A stretch of 64,000 bases of DNA from Ulota crispa (GCA_963920765.1 OY987251.1:5644501-5708500); one strand, 5' to 3'. Positions 31,861-44,032 are shown, counted from the stretch's first letter. Made by a program: numbers and translations. Notes: generated by a model from the letters alone, not told the origin.

Positions 31861-33266
31861 TTTTTTTTTGGGGCAATTTAAGGCCCAATTGCCTCAAAAA
31901 AAGAGAGGCTACTTTCAAGCTTGTCGGAAAAAAAGGGGGGGAAAAGTTCAAAAAATGCCAGACTACAATTAAGAAAATTGTGTTGTAGCTTAGGATTTCA
32001 TAAAATCCTTATCAAATTGAAAATTGATGCCATCATTTTAAAATTATTTGAGTAATTTAATTTTTTTGAGGTGTTGCCTAATCTAATTCAATACAATACT
32101 TAACTATTGGCAATGATTATTTGGATGTTTTCAAAAAATGACCAATGAATATTTTTTACAAAATCCCATGATGCTCCAAAAATCCATGCATCGGGGCCAC
32201 CTTCAATTCCAACCAAAATATGGACAGAGCCAGCAAGCTACAAACCATTCTCAAAAAATGCCACCCAAGCATCGGTGAGAAAACCAAAAAAAGGCCCTGC
32301 TGTAAACTGTTGAGAAATTAGGGTAGGGCAATCTAATTGCACTATTTAGAGTAGGTTATAATATTTTCGACAAGTCTGAGTTGTAATCAATTAATCCCAT
32401 GTTTGTTGTCAGTAACACTATGACAAGTTCACAACCTTGGATTGTGCTTCAATTTGTGCTGTCTAAGAGGGTTGATTAGTAACCGGCAAACGTAAGTGAC
32501 CCAGGAGTGAAGCCAGGTATGCTTTCGGAAGACGCCGAAGTTAAGCTCATTTTGATAAGAAAGCTCATCATTTGCACTTCAAGGAAAGAATTAAAAAATT
32601 GCCAAAGTGGGGTACGTGTTTCAATTACAGACAACTAGAAATATATAAAACTGATATTGGGAACCATACGCCCATGACGATCCCAAAGAGGCTCACAGGC
32701 TGTCCTAGGCTCACTAGCTACTGAGGGTCCTGACACCGACAACCTGCTGTAGGGTGACTGCCGCCAAACAAAGCAAATTCATGACAAGGTATAACTTAGT
32801 ATTCCTTTATAGTTTACTTCCCATTCACGGGGAACCGAGCCACGCAACCCAGATCACATTCATTCACAAGCCACGCACATTCAATGGGACGTGAGTGTAT
32901 GTTAAATGCACATTCAACGTACCACAGTCCACAGGTGCTAGAATTTTTAAAATATATTATATTTTTTGTTCTCTGATAACTAATTTCTTACACTCAGATT
33001 ATCATAGCTTATCCATTTATACAGAAACTCAGTGTGGGACTTTCAGACCCCTGATAAAGGGCTCTAATCTAGCTTATGTACCAACTTCACTAAATCTCTC
33101 TAAAAATCAAAACAATACCTGTTTCCCATGAACCTGAATTTCGATCTAGATGGTATAGTCTGTATAGACTCTGTTTTGCTTTAGAAACAAAACACTGTAA
33201 CACGACTAACTAAGGAAATCACATGATCCAATGATCATTGACAACGATGAAGAACTTCAACAAAGT
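31861..33266. other. Spacer, no gene identified
   Basis: AT-rich, with a moderately GC-rich island at 32470-32900. The island contains GCCGAAGTTAAGCTC, which recalls an internal 5S rRNA motif, but the rest does not fit a 5S gene. An open plus-strand block at 32507-32632 has no supporting signals. Confidence 0.4.
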
Positions 33267-33269
33267 GTT

Positions 33270-33405
33270 AAGGTAGGAGGTCCATAAACCGACCATTTTA
33301 AGTCTACCCAACTCAACTATGACAGTGATAGATATCTGAAGGAACATGTCACTCATTCCTAGATAGGGAACGCATTTAGAACATAGTCGCTTTTAGAGCC
33401 TCTTG
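33270..33405 (+). mobile_element. Truncated TA-family MITE
   Basis: Begins TA-AGGTAGGAGGTCCATAAACC and contains CTACCCAACTCA, TGACAGT and GATA blocks like those of 15915-16127, but lacks a clear right end. Confidence 0.5.
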
Positions 33406-33575
33406 ACCCAGCCAACCATGTCCAACTGGTGAGCCTCTCAGTTTCATTTTTTTTCCTTCTGATCTTGACGCTGTCAATGTTGTCTCAGTCTTTCTTATTA
33501 TTATTATTCCAAGCCACTACCAAAGCCAGTATTTTACAAAGTGATGTTGTCATAATTTGCACAGGTTTGCTGCTT

Positions 33576-35999
33576 TTAAGGCATGTAGTACCTGTTGCCA
33601 CACAGGCATCGCCAAACCTCCGGGTAATACTCTGTCTCGGAAATGACGCCATGGGGGCTGCCGATGGCAACGTGCACTGGCATGCAAGGTTGGCAGGAGC
33701 CACACTTGTATTTGCAAGTGGGTGGAGAAGACCCTACCAAGCCTCTTCTGTTGTTGTTATTGTGTTCCTTGCTGTGAAAATGGAAAATTGAATCGGTTTC
33801 CGGAGGTGCAATTCTCACATAATCCATTTCCTGTGAAACACAGAAAAAAGGTCAGCAATATAAAGTACGGTAGTGTGCTCATATCTAAGGGCTGAAACTG
33901 AATTTTGGGGAGGTGAAACTTCTTGAACTATTTTTCAGTAAATTTTTCTTGAAAGACCAGAAGAATTGACATCTAACCCAAGTTATTTCATAAGTTTTGG
34001 AGCTTTGAGGAATTAGGTATGAAATTTTGAAGTGGAAAGGTCATAGGTCTCTAGAACCGTCCACCTCCTCAAATGTACACTGCTTGTACATTTTGAAAAT
34101 TTATGGAAAAAAGCATGTACAACAAGGGGACATTTCAGAAGGTGGGCAATTTTAATGCGTGGATGGTTTATGAGCAGACTACCTTAGTATGCTCTTAACC
34201 CCTCATTTCTAGCGGTTCTCAAATAAGATGAAAATTGGGGACAAAAACGTTTGCTAAGGCAACAAGGGAAACCTTCACTTTAAGGGTTGGTTTGTAGGCC
34301 TTTCCAAGGCTGGAAATTTTTTGTGTTGTCTAATTTTCAAACAAAAAGAAATGGATGCCAAATGTAACACAATTTTTTTCATGTTTTTTCTGAAGCATAA
34401 TTGAATAGTTGATGAATTTTTCAAATTTGCATCTATTTTTGACTTGTAGATAAGTCTCCCAAAATCCGTCCCCTTGAAACTTGTGAAAAGATGAGAAGAA
34501 ATTGAGGAGTATGATTGGTTCTTCTATCCACTCCAAGGCTAAAGAGGATCCATTGAATTTTGAGGGCCACTTCATATCCATTCTTGAGCTAATTAGTTAT
34601 AAGGACGCTTTAAGTAAGAGGGGGTCGCAATTTGAGTACACTACCTTAAACAAAATGTATACTAACCCTTCCAGTTTGCTCCCACTGTAGACGTCTTAGC
34701 ATTTACTATATAGAAGCTAAGAATGTACACTTCATAATTTGGGTTAAATTCCATGTGACCTGGTGTTTTTAAAACTTGACCCTACCCTCTCAGGCTCTCA
34801 CCAGGGTGTCTACAATCAGTGTGGAAATGAAGCCACGGTGTAAAGAGAGGAGACAAGCTGTTCATGAGGCGGCTATCAGAGTAGTTACTCGGCCAACATG
34901 AGATTAAATTCAAGTACAATTATTCCAGTCCTGTATGTCTGCTACCTTGATGTAGTATATTTTCAGAAAAATACTACTATTCTACAGACTTAATCAATCA
35001 ATTGTAGCAGCCAGCCTTTACATAAATTCCGGCGTCACTCTGACAATCCTCCAATCTAGCAGGCTTTTGGACACTACTGCTCTTTTCAGGGGAAGTTGAA
35101 TATCTTGCTCATGCTTATAATCAATGGCTAACCACAATACTGTAGCTGCAATTGATGTGGTTTTGAAAAAATTACCTTGATGTTGTGTATTTTCAGTTCT
35201 GCCACTTCAAGCTTGGCATGAATCGGTGTTGGCTCCAGATACGAGATCATTTCCTTGGCAAGGCTGCTGCCTGTATACAAAAAAGAATGTCAAAAGTGAG
35301 TTTCGGTTTATTCAATTAAACTCAGTTTATGAATCGCTAACTCAATTCACTAACATCACTGACTTGCCGAATCCACTACTGTAGTAGCCATATGCACGAA
35401 AATAGCTACTTTTTCCATTCGAATTTATGCTCAATAGTCACACTGCCAACTGGTACAAAACAGGTGATCAACTCCCTACAGCCCATCCACAAGATCTTTT
35501 TTCACAAATATAATACTAATAGATGTTAAGAAAGAGGCACAATACTTCGACTAGAATCCAAGCGAAATTCTTATATAATCTTTACAATCTAGAATCTATT
35601 GAAAGGCAAAATTTATACCCAAAGAACAGGAAAAAACAAAACAACCCTTCCTTTAGTAGCGTATAGATTTAGCCCAAGGAAAAGCCAGCAAAAAAGGCTG
35701 TCAAGGCTGCTGTGATATGTACATACACATCTGACAGGCAGAGGATCGCTGATCGGTGACTCTTAAAAAACTTGTGTAAACTTAACACCTGTACAGGATA
35801 ACCGACAGGATGGGAGGAGATGCAAACTAACTCACAGCTGGTATTATTATTATTATGTGGGGAAACCGAGTGTTGAAAAAACTAAAGTTGGAAGGAATTA
35901 ATTACCAGCTGCTGGGCCAGTGCGAGCATTCACTGAAGCAAAAAAGCAGCAAACCACAAGCAAAAAGGTGCAGCTGATCAAGCAAGCGGCTGTCGACAT
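33576..35999 (-). CDS. EPFL-family secreted cysteine-rich peptide (EPFL4/5/6-like), three exons
   Basis: Exons 35999-35906, 35270-35176 and 33830-33576 join in phase (intron phases 1 and 0) through GT-AG sites: CTG|GTAATT to gtatacag|GCAGC, and CAAG|GTAATT to tttcacag|GAAATG. The product is 147 residues. Residues 1-25 form a signal peptide (LLVVCCFFASVNA). After a variable propeptide with HNNNNRR near 86-92, the mature domain begins about GSSPPTC at 96 and runs to the C-terminus. It has six cysteines at about 102, 106, 109, 112, 138 and 140, with CGSCQPC, EYYPEVWRC and CGNRYYMP at the very end. This pattern matches the EPIDERMAL PATTERNING FACTOR-LIKE family, closest to the EPFL4/5/6 group. 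Family members are apoplastic ligands of ERECTA-family receptor kinases and, with TOO MANY MOUTHS, control stomatal spacing or growth. Subtilase cleavage before the mature part is likely (inference). The second intron (33831-35175) holds two MITEs. Confidence 0.92.
33866..34186 (-). mobile_element. TA-family MITE (S1) in EPFL intron 2
   Basis: Ends ATGAGCAGACTACCT-TA at the right; the left end is degenerate (ACGGTAGTGTGCTCATA). The interior matches the reverse complement of 17789-18118 and 27677-28007. Confidence 0.75.
34255..34648 (-). mobile_element. TA-family MITE (S2) in EPFL intron 2, degenerate left end
   Basis: The right end is GAGTACACTACCT-TA. The interior matches the reverse complement of 28068-28469 (AACACAATTTTTTTCATG, TTGAAACTTGTGAAAAGATG). 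With its neighbour it makes up about half of the intron. Confidence 0.65.
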
Positions 36000-36850
36000 G
36001 GTGCTGCTCCTCCTCCCTCGTTTTCAAGCTCCAAATCTGCAGCTTGAAAGATTCTCAGAGCCACAAATGAAGCTGATAAACCGGTGCCTAAGACTGGCTT
36101 TGCTTTGAGTGTACTTAGGACCACTTTTAACGATCCTGCTCTGAAAAGTAGTGAATTTAGCTACACACAGCCTCGAGAATAAATGGATCGACTGGAAAGG
36201 GGAAGAGTTTGGAACTGATTTAAGTGAGCTTCAGTTGCGAAGAGGCGTGGCTATGTCAGAAGAGGTCAAATCCGGGGTCAAATCCAAGGCCGTGATGACT
36301 AATAAGTGATGAGTGGCTTGCACTGCAGTACTACTCATGTACACAAAAATACGGCTCTAGCTTAGCTCGAAGTGATCGACGTAACAATAGTACTGTCACT
36401 AGCTCCCGCCTCTGGATCTTCTTATGGAGCCGAAACAACAAGCTTGCATGATACCGTTAGGTACAGAGCCGAGTGTTCGATCAAACGTCACAACAAGGCG
36501 TGTGCATGCATGCATCCGAGTGTTATAATTGGTAGATGTCTATCTATCTAGTTGCTGCACCGAGTCATGTAATTCTCACGTCAGTGAGAGCTTTGCTTTT
36601 TTTCAGTCTCTTTCTCTGTGTCTCTCTCGCTTTCTAAGTCAGTAATCTCTCACACTTGCTAATTGCGTGGGTATGACTTGACTTGACTCAACTACCAACA
36701 AGACGAAAAAAAGCCGAATCTACAAGCCTGGAACTTGGCGGTAGTAACTAACCAGCTGGTCACGAAGTAATGGAAACCTTGTCACATTGAGATTCAGCTG
36801 ATAACTCAATTCTGAACTCCCACTTGCGAAATGTTTAGACTGCGACCAAA
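36000..36850 (-). promoter_or_regulatory. Putative 5' leader and promoter of the EPFL gene
   Basis: Directly upstream of the EPFL ATG. On the coding strand there is a GA-rich tract at about 36640-36600 (AAAGCGAGAGAGACACAGAG) and a GATAGATAGA tract near 36541-36550. The start site cannot be placed. No other gene is seen between this and the palindrome at 37396. Confidence 0.3.
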
Positions 36851-37395
36851 GCTAGTATCAAATCAGAAGCAACAAAGTCCGAGGATGGCAATTGGAGACA
36901 GTGAGTTCCCACACACAGGCACTTGTCTTACAAAATCTCGGTGAAGCTAAGGACCCTTGAGCTTCAAAAGCAAGGTATGAAACTCGCCGATCAGGAAAGC
37001 TACTAATATACTAGCGGCTTGAGAAGCACTTGACCTTAATTTTCCGATCGACTCAGGATGGTTTGTAGAAGTCAGCGGGGTGAAATCAATCAGCAACAGC
37101 AACAGGGTTGCCTAGCTAGCAGTAGCAGCTTCACCAATCAAGCGCCGATCAAGGCAGTTTGTTTGCTGCAGAAGTCTAAAGTCTAAACCTCAAGCTGCTA
37201 CAATACACAACTTGAGTAGAGCATTTAGAAAACAGGAGCACCATTGGTGGAGAGATTTTGTCGCATACGGTACATACACATGCACCAAGAGTCAATCATA
37301 GTTAAGTTAACCCCCTGGGGCTGGGACTTTGTTGTCAATACCACCAGGATTGACGGTGATGAGTGAGTTTTCCCATTGTTGAGGTTACGTTAAGT

Positions 37396-38060
37396 TAAGG
37401 TAGTAGGCTCATGAATGGAGCATCCAAGGGCTGAAACTGAATTTTAGGGAGCTGAAACTTATTAAAATGTTTTCAGTAAATTTGCCTTCAAAGACAAGAG
37501 GAATTGACATCTAACTCAAGTTGTTTCATATTTTTTGGAGTTTTGTGGAATTATTTATGAAATTTGGATGTTGAAATGGCATAGGGCTCTAAAATGGTAC
37601 ACCTCCTCAAAATGAACATTGCATGTACATTGTTGAAGTGCTATGAAAAAAAAACATGTCCAAATAGAGCACATTTGAAGAGGTGCACCGTTTTAGAGCA
37701 TGCACGGTTTCAGATCCTCCTAGCTTCTCTAATTTGGCTTAGACTCTAAAATGGATCACCTCCTCAAATGTACTATTTTGTACATGTTGTTTTTCACGGG
37801 CTTTAACAATGTACACATAATATACATTTGAGGAGGTGCACCATTTTAGAGCCCTATGCCATTTCAACATCCAAATTTCATAACTTATTCCAGAAAGCTC
37901 CAAAAAATATGAAACAACTTGGGGTAGATATCAATTCCTCTTATCTTTGAAGGAAAATTTACTGAAAAATATTTCAAGAAGTTCCACCTCCATCAAAATT
38001 CAGTTTCAGGCTTTCAGCCCTTAGATCAGTTAGATGCTCCATTCATGAGCCTCCTACCCG
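37396..38060. mobile_element. Head-to-head pair of S1 MITEs forming a ~660-bp palindrome
   Basis: 37396-37730 (minus orientation) and 37735-38060 (plus orientation) are two S1 copies lying back to back. Each has its own inner hairpin (CACCTCCTCAAATGTA-type arms). The outer ends are TA-AGGTAGTAGGCTCATGAATG and CATTCATGAGCCTCCTACC. Transcripts crossing it would fold into a long hairpin. Confidence 0.8.
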
Positions 38061-38084
38061 TAACAATTTTTTTTCCCTCCCTTT

Positions 38085-38535
38085 CTCTCTCTCCCTCCGT
38101 TTTGCTTGCTGCTCAGCTGTACGTGAAGTTTGCTGGTCTTGGGAGTTGAGCCGAGGCTTGCGAGGTGCCAGAGCTGGTGACAGGCAGTCAGTCAGTGGGA
38201 CTCGGGGATCGAGGATGAGAGAGAGGAAGAGAGAGAGAGACACAGACAGGCATCTTGGGGTCGAAAGATGCAGCTTGTCTCCTGCCCTCACCACCATCGC
38301 CATTGAATTGAATCCTCCTCTTCTTACAGTACAGTACAACAGCAACCACTCCTGCTTGCTTGCCTTGCTTGGTTGCTTGGTTGCTTGGGTTGCAGTGTCG
38401 ATCTCCGTTCCTCTAGAAACTTGACCGCCAGAATCGCCGTGTGTCAGGAGTAGTCATTACTCGATCAACTTCCTTGACATGGTCGAGTGTGATCGAGCTC
38501 TGGAATGGGAACTGCTCTTCTAGAATCAGGTAACT
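38085..38535 (+). other. GC-rich block resembling a first (leader) exon
   Basis: Composition changes abruptly: a CT tract (38080-38100), then a GA tract (38215-38243, GAGAGAGGAAGAGAGAGAG), then mixed sequence ending at a good donor AATCAG|GTAACTT near 38530. A 14-codon ORF begins with ATG at 38478 and ends at TAG. There is no long frame. It could be the untranslated first exon of a plus-strand transcript or a lncRNA. No coding exon was found downstream. Confidence 0.3.
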
Positions 38536-38655
38536 TAGCTCTTTTCTTTCATTCTACAGGTAACTGGTAATGGCTTTGTTGAGAATTTTGTGCATTAACT
38601 TCGTCTCCTTGGAATCCATATGAGATGAGATAAGCTTCTGTGTCTTTTGCTACGA

Positions 38656-38932
38656 GTAACACCATATTCGTTCTTTTGGGAAAAAAACGCAATATTGGAC
38701 TTTTGGATTTTATGATTTCAGAAGATTTTTGGTGATTTAGGAGATTTTTGGTGATTTAAAGTGAATTTTTTTGATGATTTCTTCAAAATCTAACATTAAC
38801 AATGTAGTGTCTTGACAGAATTATCAAAAACTTAACTTCCAACCGTCAAAATATTCTCACAAAAGCAAAATTCAATATCCCTAGAATACGTTTTGGGAAA
38901 GACTTTTTCCCAAATTAACGAATATGGTGGTA
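38656..38932 (+). mobile_element. Foldback element of family F4
   Basis: Left ACCATATTCGTTCTTTTGGG and right CCCAAATTAACGAATATGGT are inverse. The interior differs from the 9768 type and includes TTTTTGGTGATTTAG twice. Confidence 0.75.
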
Positions 38933-40615
38933 ACGTCAGTACATTGTATAAGCAGTAAATAATCTACTTTGTGAGCGTAAATCCGTAAGACATGAGAAGT
39001 AAGCCAATATTTGGTTTTGAGACAAAATCAATTCTAAGCTCAAAATCAAAGGAAAAACTAAAACTAAAAAATGGTAAATTTTTCGGGAGATAGAAAATTT
39101 AAAATGTACACTTGTAGGTCATTATGTATACAGTGATAAGAGAAATATAGTATTTTAACAAAAAGATACTTTATCAAAAAATCCAAACTTAGGGCTCATG
39201 GATCCATGCCAACTGTATAGCATTTCTTGAGGCTTGAGGCCTACAAGATCATAAAAGTTGGAGGCAGCTTGACAATGGGTAAAACATATACAATTATACA
39301 CTACTAAGTGAGAGTTTTAGTTTTTTCCTCACTAACTTCATGTCCATTTTTAAAACCTTTTAGTGAAAGTTGAAGTAGTAAAAGACGTTCTAAATATAGA
39401 ACTTCAAGCACCCTCCAAGTTTCAATCATGTCCTTTTCCTAAATCTTTTAAAACCTTTTGGTAGAAGTTGAAGCAAAAAAGGATGTCTCAAATATAAAAC
39501 ACCAAACGTTATCCAAGTTTCCAACCATATGTTAGAAACTTGGTTTGACAAAGCATCTAGCAACTAGCGCCCCTCAATCAAGTATTAAAGAGTAGCATTG
39601 AGATGAACTGATGAAGATAATAATAATTATTTACTTAAATAAAAAACTAAAATGTCGATGCATTAGGGTTAGATTCTAAAGATTGTAGACCAATTGTGAG
39701 ATATTGATGTTCTATAAGATTGAATGTTGCATTACCCACACACATGCAACTAGTGCAAAGCGTGTGCCTGATTACTGTCAACACTCAACACTAAATGAAA
39801 ATCCTTAACCGCTTAACGCCTTAATATGCACCAAGCTCTCAGATTTTGATGTGTAAATGGACGTAAAAAGGCTTATTGTAAATGGAACGTTTGATTTCTT
39901 TTATTCAGTTCACATGGTACTACGTTATTATTTTAGGTTTTTCAGCATTTATTTTGTGCATATTTCCAAAACCTTTCTTTTGTGCAAAAATTTTGTTATT
40001 AGAAGAGTATAATTTCGTTTCACCTTAAAAATCAAAGCACTAGTAAAAAAACATGCTTGAATCAAGCCATCCTAATCAACAAAACTTTGTTCAAAATGTC
40101 CAAATCAAAGAATAGTATTGATTTGTGTTGCAATTTTTAGTAGTCATTAGCAAAATTTTGAACCTTTCACAAGGCCCTTAAAATTAACACTCTTAGCATT
40201 TATTGAGCCTAGGCCAGGTACATTAGAAGCATGTGAGAACTTGCGTGAAGTGTCTCTACCTTGTATGACTTTCTCATTGTACATCACAAAAACTATGAAT
40301 AGAAAATGGCAATTTAGTACAATCACAATTTTTTAATTACTCTCTTACTACTGTACACAATCATAACTATATGTTACCCTCACAAGTACTAGGTTGAAGA
40401 TTTTAATATAGAGAAAAAGGACCATGGTAATATGTACATGTAATTGTGACACACAATGAAAATTGGACATGCCAATGTGAGCCATGATTGTATTCAAAAG
40501 CATAGTAGGGTATAAGAAATTTTGTTATCCCAAAGTACAAATTAAAACAATTAAGGAGACCCCTTGAATGGGGTTGTTAGGTGCCTTGTGGAAGGCTCAT
40601 ATTTTTGCTTTAGTG
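38933..40615. other. AT-rich spacer, nothing identified
   Basis: Contains a near-duplicate pair at 39350-39450 and 39440-39520 (AAACCTTTTGGTAGAAGTTGA-like, AAATATAGAACTTCAAGC-like), a minor local repeat. No genes. Confidence 0.45.
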
Positions 40616-41347
40616 AAGGGTAGTTGCAAGAAACACTTGTACTATTTTTTGTCCCTTCAATCTTTGGCTGGTGGTTTTTGGCTCCTAGCTTTTCCATCCC
40701 AAGTTTGTTTGACTTGAAACTTCAAAGAAAGGTACATGTGATAGTTAGACACATTTGCTGATTATTTTTTGAACTTTCTTAAAATTAGTTTGCTATTTTA
40801 AAATAGCCCCCAATTAGGTGTCTACCATGGCCATTTTTGGGGGTTTTTAGTACTATTTTGGACCCAAAACTGCAAATTTGAAGGTCAAAATTGAAATACA
40901 AGTTCCTTTACTAAAGTTACACAATCCTACCAAAGAAAGTCTAGAAATAATAAAGCATTCATCTTCTACGTGTGCTCAAAGTGCACTACTTTTGTGCAAG
41001 TGCACAAAACACAACTTAATTTTCCTAAAAACAAATTTGATGGAGAAGGAGTACCTTCAAGTAAGGAAAAATGGGGAATTTTTAGTTTTTTTTTTTGAAT
41101 TTTTTTACTATTTTCTAAAAATAAAAAAGCAAAGTGTCCTCTTCTTGGTTTTTTTTGTCACCTATTTTTGTGCATAACTTTTAGAAATTTTTTTTTTCTA
41201 GGTTTGAATTTTCTCAAGTATGCTATTGCTTTACAAATTCTCCATATCTTATTTTATTTTGTAAAAGTTTATTCCAAAAGCTCATGATACTGTCAATACT
41301 ATGGCTGTTTGAGACAAAATTGGCAGGTGTTTCTTGCAACCACCCTT
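40616..41347. mobile_element. Non-coding element with ~38-bp terminal inverted repeats
   Basis: Left AAGGGTAGTTGCAAGAAACA and right TGTTTCTTGCAACCACCCTT pair, and the match continues into a TTTTGTCCC / GAGACAAAA part. The interior contains a 99-codon low-complexity frame with many Phe and Lys codons that I do not consider a gene. No clear target duplication. Confidence 0.6.
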
Positions 41348-42922
41348 AAACTTATTTTTCTATTTCAAAAAACAATCCTTCTTAAATTAACTTCAGAAAT
41401 GAACCATAACAAGATATCTTTGAAAGTGGCAGCAATTAGAACCTTGTAATGTAAACTTAAAGAAAAGAAAAACTTGTGAAAATCGTTCATACCCATTTCG
41501 TAGTTCAATTTGGAAGGAAATTTGAATCATTTGTTTTAGATTTGGCTGATGAGTGTTGGTGAGTAGTATGGTAAATCCAATTGTATGGATATGATGTACA
41601 TACCAGAGTTTATAACAATCATTTGAAAATAGTCATTTACTTATTCTTCTAGATAATGTTTTTTACCTTTTCTTCAAGTTTTTGGGGATTCTACGTATTC
41701 CTTAGTCTTACCACCGAGGTGAAAGATTTGAACATTGCTTTAGATGAATGAAAAGCAGTTTTGGAGAAAAAGAAATGCCTCGAAGCATTCAAAATACGGA
41801 ATTTGAAGCTTTTAAAAGCTAAGCATTGCAGGAGGGTAGTTTTCTTTTAGCGCAAAAAGACCCATGCAAGATATTTGCAATTGTCAAATTAGCAAGACAA
41901 TCGATTGGTTTGCAAGCCAGTAATAAATGTTTACTTGAGCTTTGTCTAACCTACAAAGTCTCTTGCAATGAATCCCTGCATAGAATATCCATTACTCTCA
42001 TCAATTGTGTCCTTGTAAATGACAAAAATGTATACAAATAAACTGAAAATGTGTCTTCAATTGCATTTGATATAATATAAACATGTTGGTGGTTATAAGG
42101 GAGTTACACCTTCTTCATCCCCATTCTCAATCTTTAAAAATTAGGGACGTCACACTTTATCTTGATTTGCAAAGACCCTATTCTTTGAAAATTGGGAAGT
42201 TTTTTTCTTCATCTATAGAGAAGAAGAATGGGCATGAGCCATGAAGATTGAAGAAGATTTAGTATGTGAAATTTTTATTTGTGCATGTCTTTTTTTCATT
42301 TTGCTCTTCTTGCTTTCACCCTTCTTGTAGTTGGAGACCTCAGTTGAGTGTGTGAATGCAACTTGCTTTCTTACAACATCATCATTTTTAAGGTAAACCG
42401 CCCATTCTCCCTTGTCCATTGGCCACCCACAAAAGGGGAGTCACACATTTTCCATAGAGAAGTGCTTCCATTGACTCGTATTTCCACTACACAACTTCTC
42501 ATTCTTCATAAAAGTTTCATTCTTGGAGAAGATGTGACTATCCCTTATGATTGAGAACATGCAATTAGCATTCTATAAATGGGTGAAAATGAAAAATAAA
42601 AATACCGGCTGAATTTTGAAATAACAAAACAAAACCAGTTAAAGTATCCAAAATTCGATATAATGATAGAATAAGCATTAATCTAAATATAGCATGGATA
42701 GAGGGAATAGCAATAGTAGGTATGTGAAAAAAATGGGTTGAATATGGAAAAATGATAGGCCTGCAAAGCTCAAAATACTCCCCAAAATTTAGTATTGCAC
42801 TACAGTCATGCTTAATTAAACTTAGATTATTCATGTATTTTTTAACTTTGTTTGCAAAACAAAAACAGATCTCTGGATGTTATGTTAATGTCAAGTTTAA
42901 CTAAGTATGGGACTTACATAAT
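41348..42922. other. AT-rich spacer, nothing identified
   Basis: No repeat family or gene recognised. The short frames are AT-driven. Confidence 0.4.
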
Positions 42923-43065
42923 ATTCATTAATTTGAGAAAATGCAACTTTGGGACTTTTGAATTTTTACACCCTCAAAAAAAAATACATTGAATAATCTT
43001 TCAGGATATAAAACCCAAAATTCTCAGCATTGGGTTTATTTTCCCAAATTAATGAATATTGTGTT
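42923..43065. mobile_element. Short foldback element of family F4
   Basis: Ends ATAATATTCATTAATTTGAG and CAAATTAATGAATATTGTG are inverse and end points match the F4 family. Confidence 0.65.
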
Positions 43066-43346
43066 CATGGGCTATTCATGTAATTATGGAGTTTTATGTT
43101 CTTTAACAAGAGGTAGTTTTCAATATTTTTCATTTAATAAATAGATAAATTGCATGTCTCTTGATTTGAACACTTTTTTGAATATTTTGTAAATATATTC
43201 TAATGTTATGTAAATCAAAACCTAAACAGATATTCATGGATTTTGGATTACTCATATTTAGCTGAATATAGAACAATACATATATCTCTAAATATTTTCC
43301 TCACATGTTTAGATAACTCGTATACAACATATGCAAAACATCACAT

Positions 43347-43481
43347 GTAAAAAAACAGGTCCACAATGACTAAGTGACAATGACTAAACCATGACTACAT
43401 AGTCATTTTACAGTCATTTTTTAGTTGTTGTTTAGTCATTGCAGTCATTGTCACTTAGTCATTGTGGACTCGTTTTTTTAC
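43347..43481. mobile_element. Compact hairpin MITE built on AGTCATTG
   Basis: Arms GTAAAAAAACAGGTCCACAA and the inverse GGACTCGTTTTTTTAC enclose CAATGACTAAGTGACAATG paired with CATTGTCACTTAGTCATTG. Total about 135 bp. Superfamily unknown. Confidence 0.75.
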
Positions 43482-44032
43482 CTGTGCATCAAGAGATTTA
43501 CCAAATTTTTTCATATTGATTCTCATTTTAATACTTTTTAAAACCAAAATAAGTTAAAAAAATTATAGTTGGTGATGTTTTGGGTTCTAATGAGGTGCCC
43601 AATTTGGACATCTCTTTCACAGGAAAATTTGCATGTATGTAATTACTATGCCACACGTTAAAAATGCAATACAAATGTTTTAATTTAGATTTGTATGTAG
43701 GTTCATTGAATGTTACACACTTGTGGAATACATTCAAGATGCCTCCAAAGTTTGTTCTATGTGGTGAACAATCCATTCCAAATGATCATTCATCTCTTTT
43801 AAATACCCTTTTTATTTTATTTTATTAATTCTACCATGAAAAAAACAAGGTTTCCTTGATCAAAGTGTATACAAACCAAAACAAAACTTGGATAAACTCA
43901 TAAAAGCAATTACTTTTCAATCCAAAAAAAAAATTGCTCATTCAATCCCCAGCTTTTTCCATTATGTTTCAATAAGTTGTATGGAATTTTTGTTGTATCT
44001 AATTCAAAAATGAAATTGGCAAGCTCATGCAT

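Noticed and set aside
32507-32632. 5S rRNA-like motif GCCGAAGTTAAGC
   Set aside because: Only about a dozen bases agree with the 5S internal control region; the rest of the 120-nt gene and its flanks do not match.
33429-33791. 120-codon plus-strand frame over the EPFL region
   Set aside because: It is the antisense shadow of EPFL exon 3, whose six-cysteine pattern and splice phases identify the true strand.
40878-41177. 99-codon frame rich in Phe and Lys
   Set aside because: Low-complexity AT-driven frame inside a non-coding TIR element.
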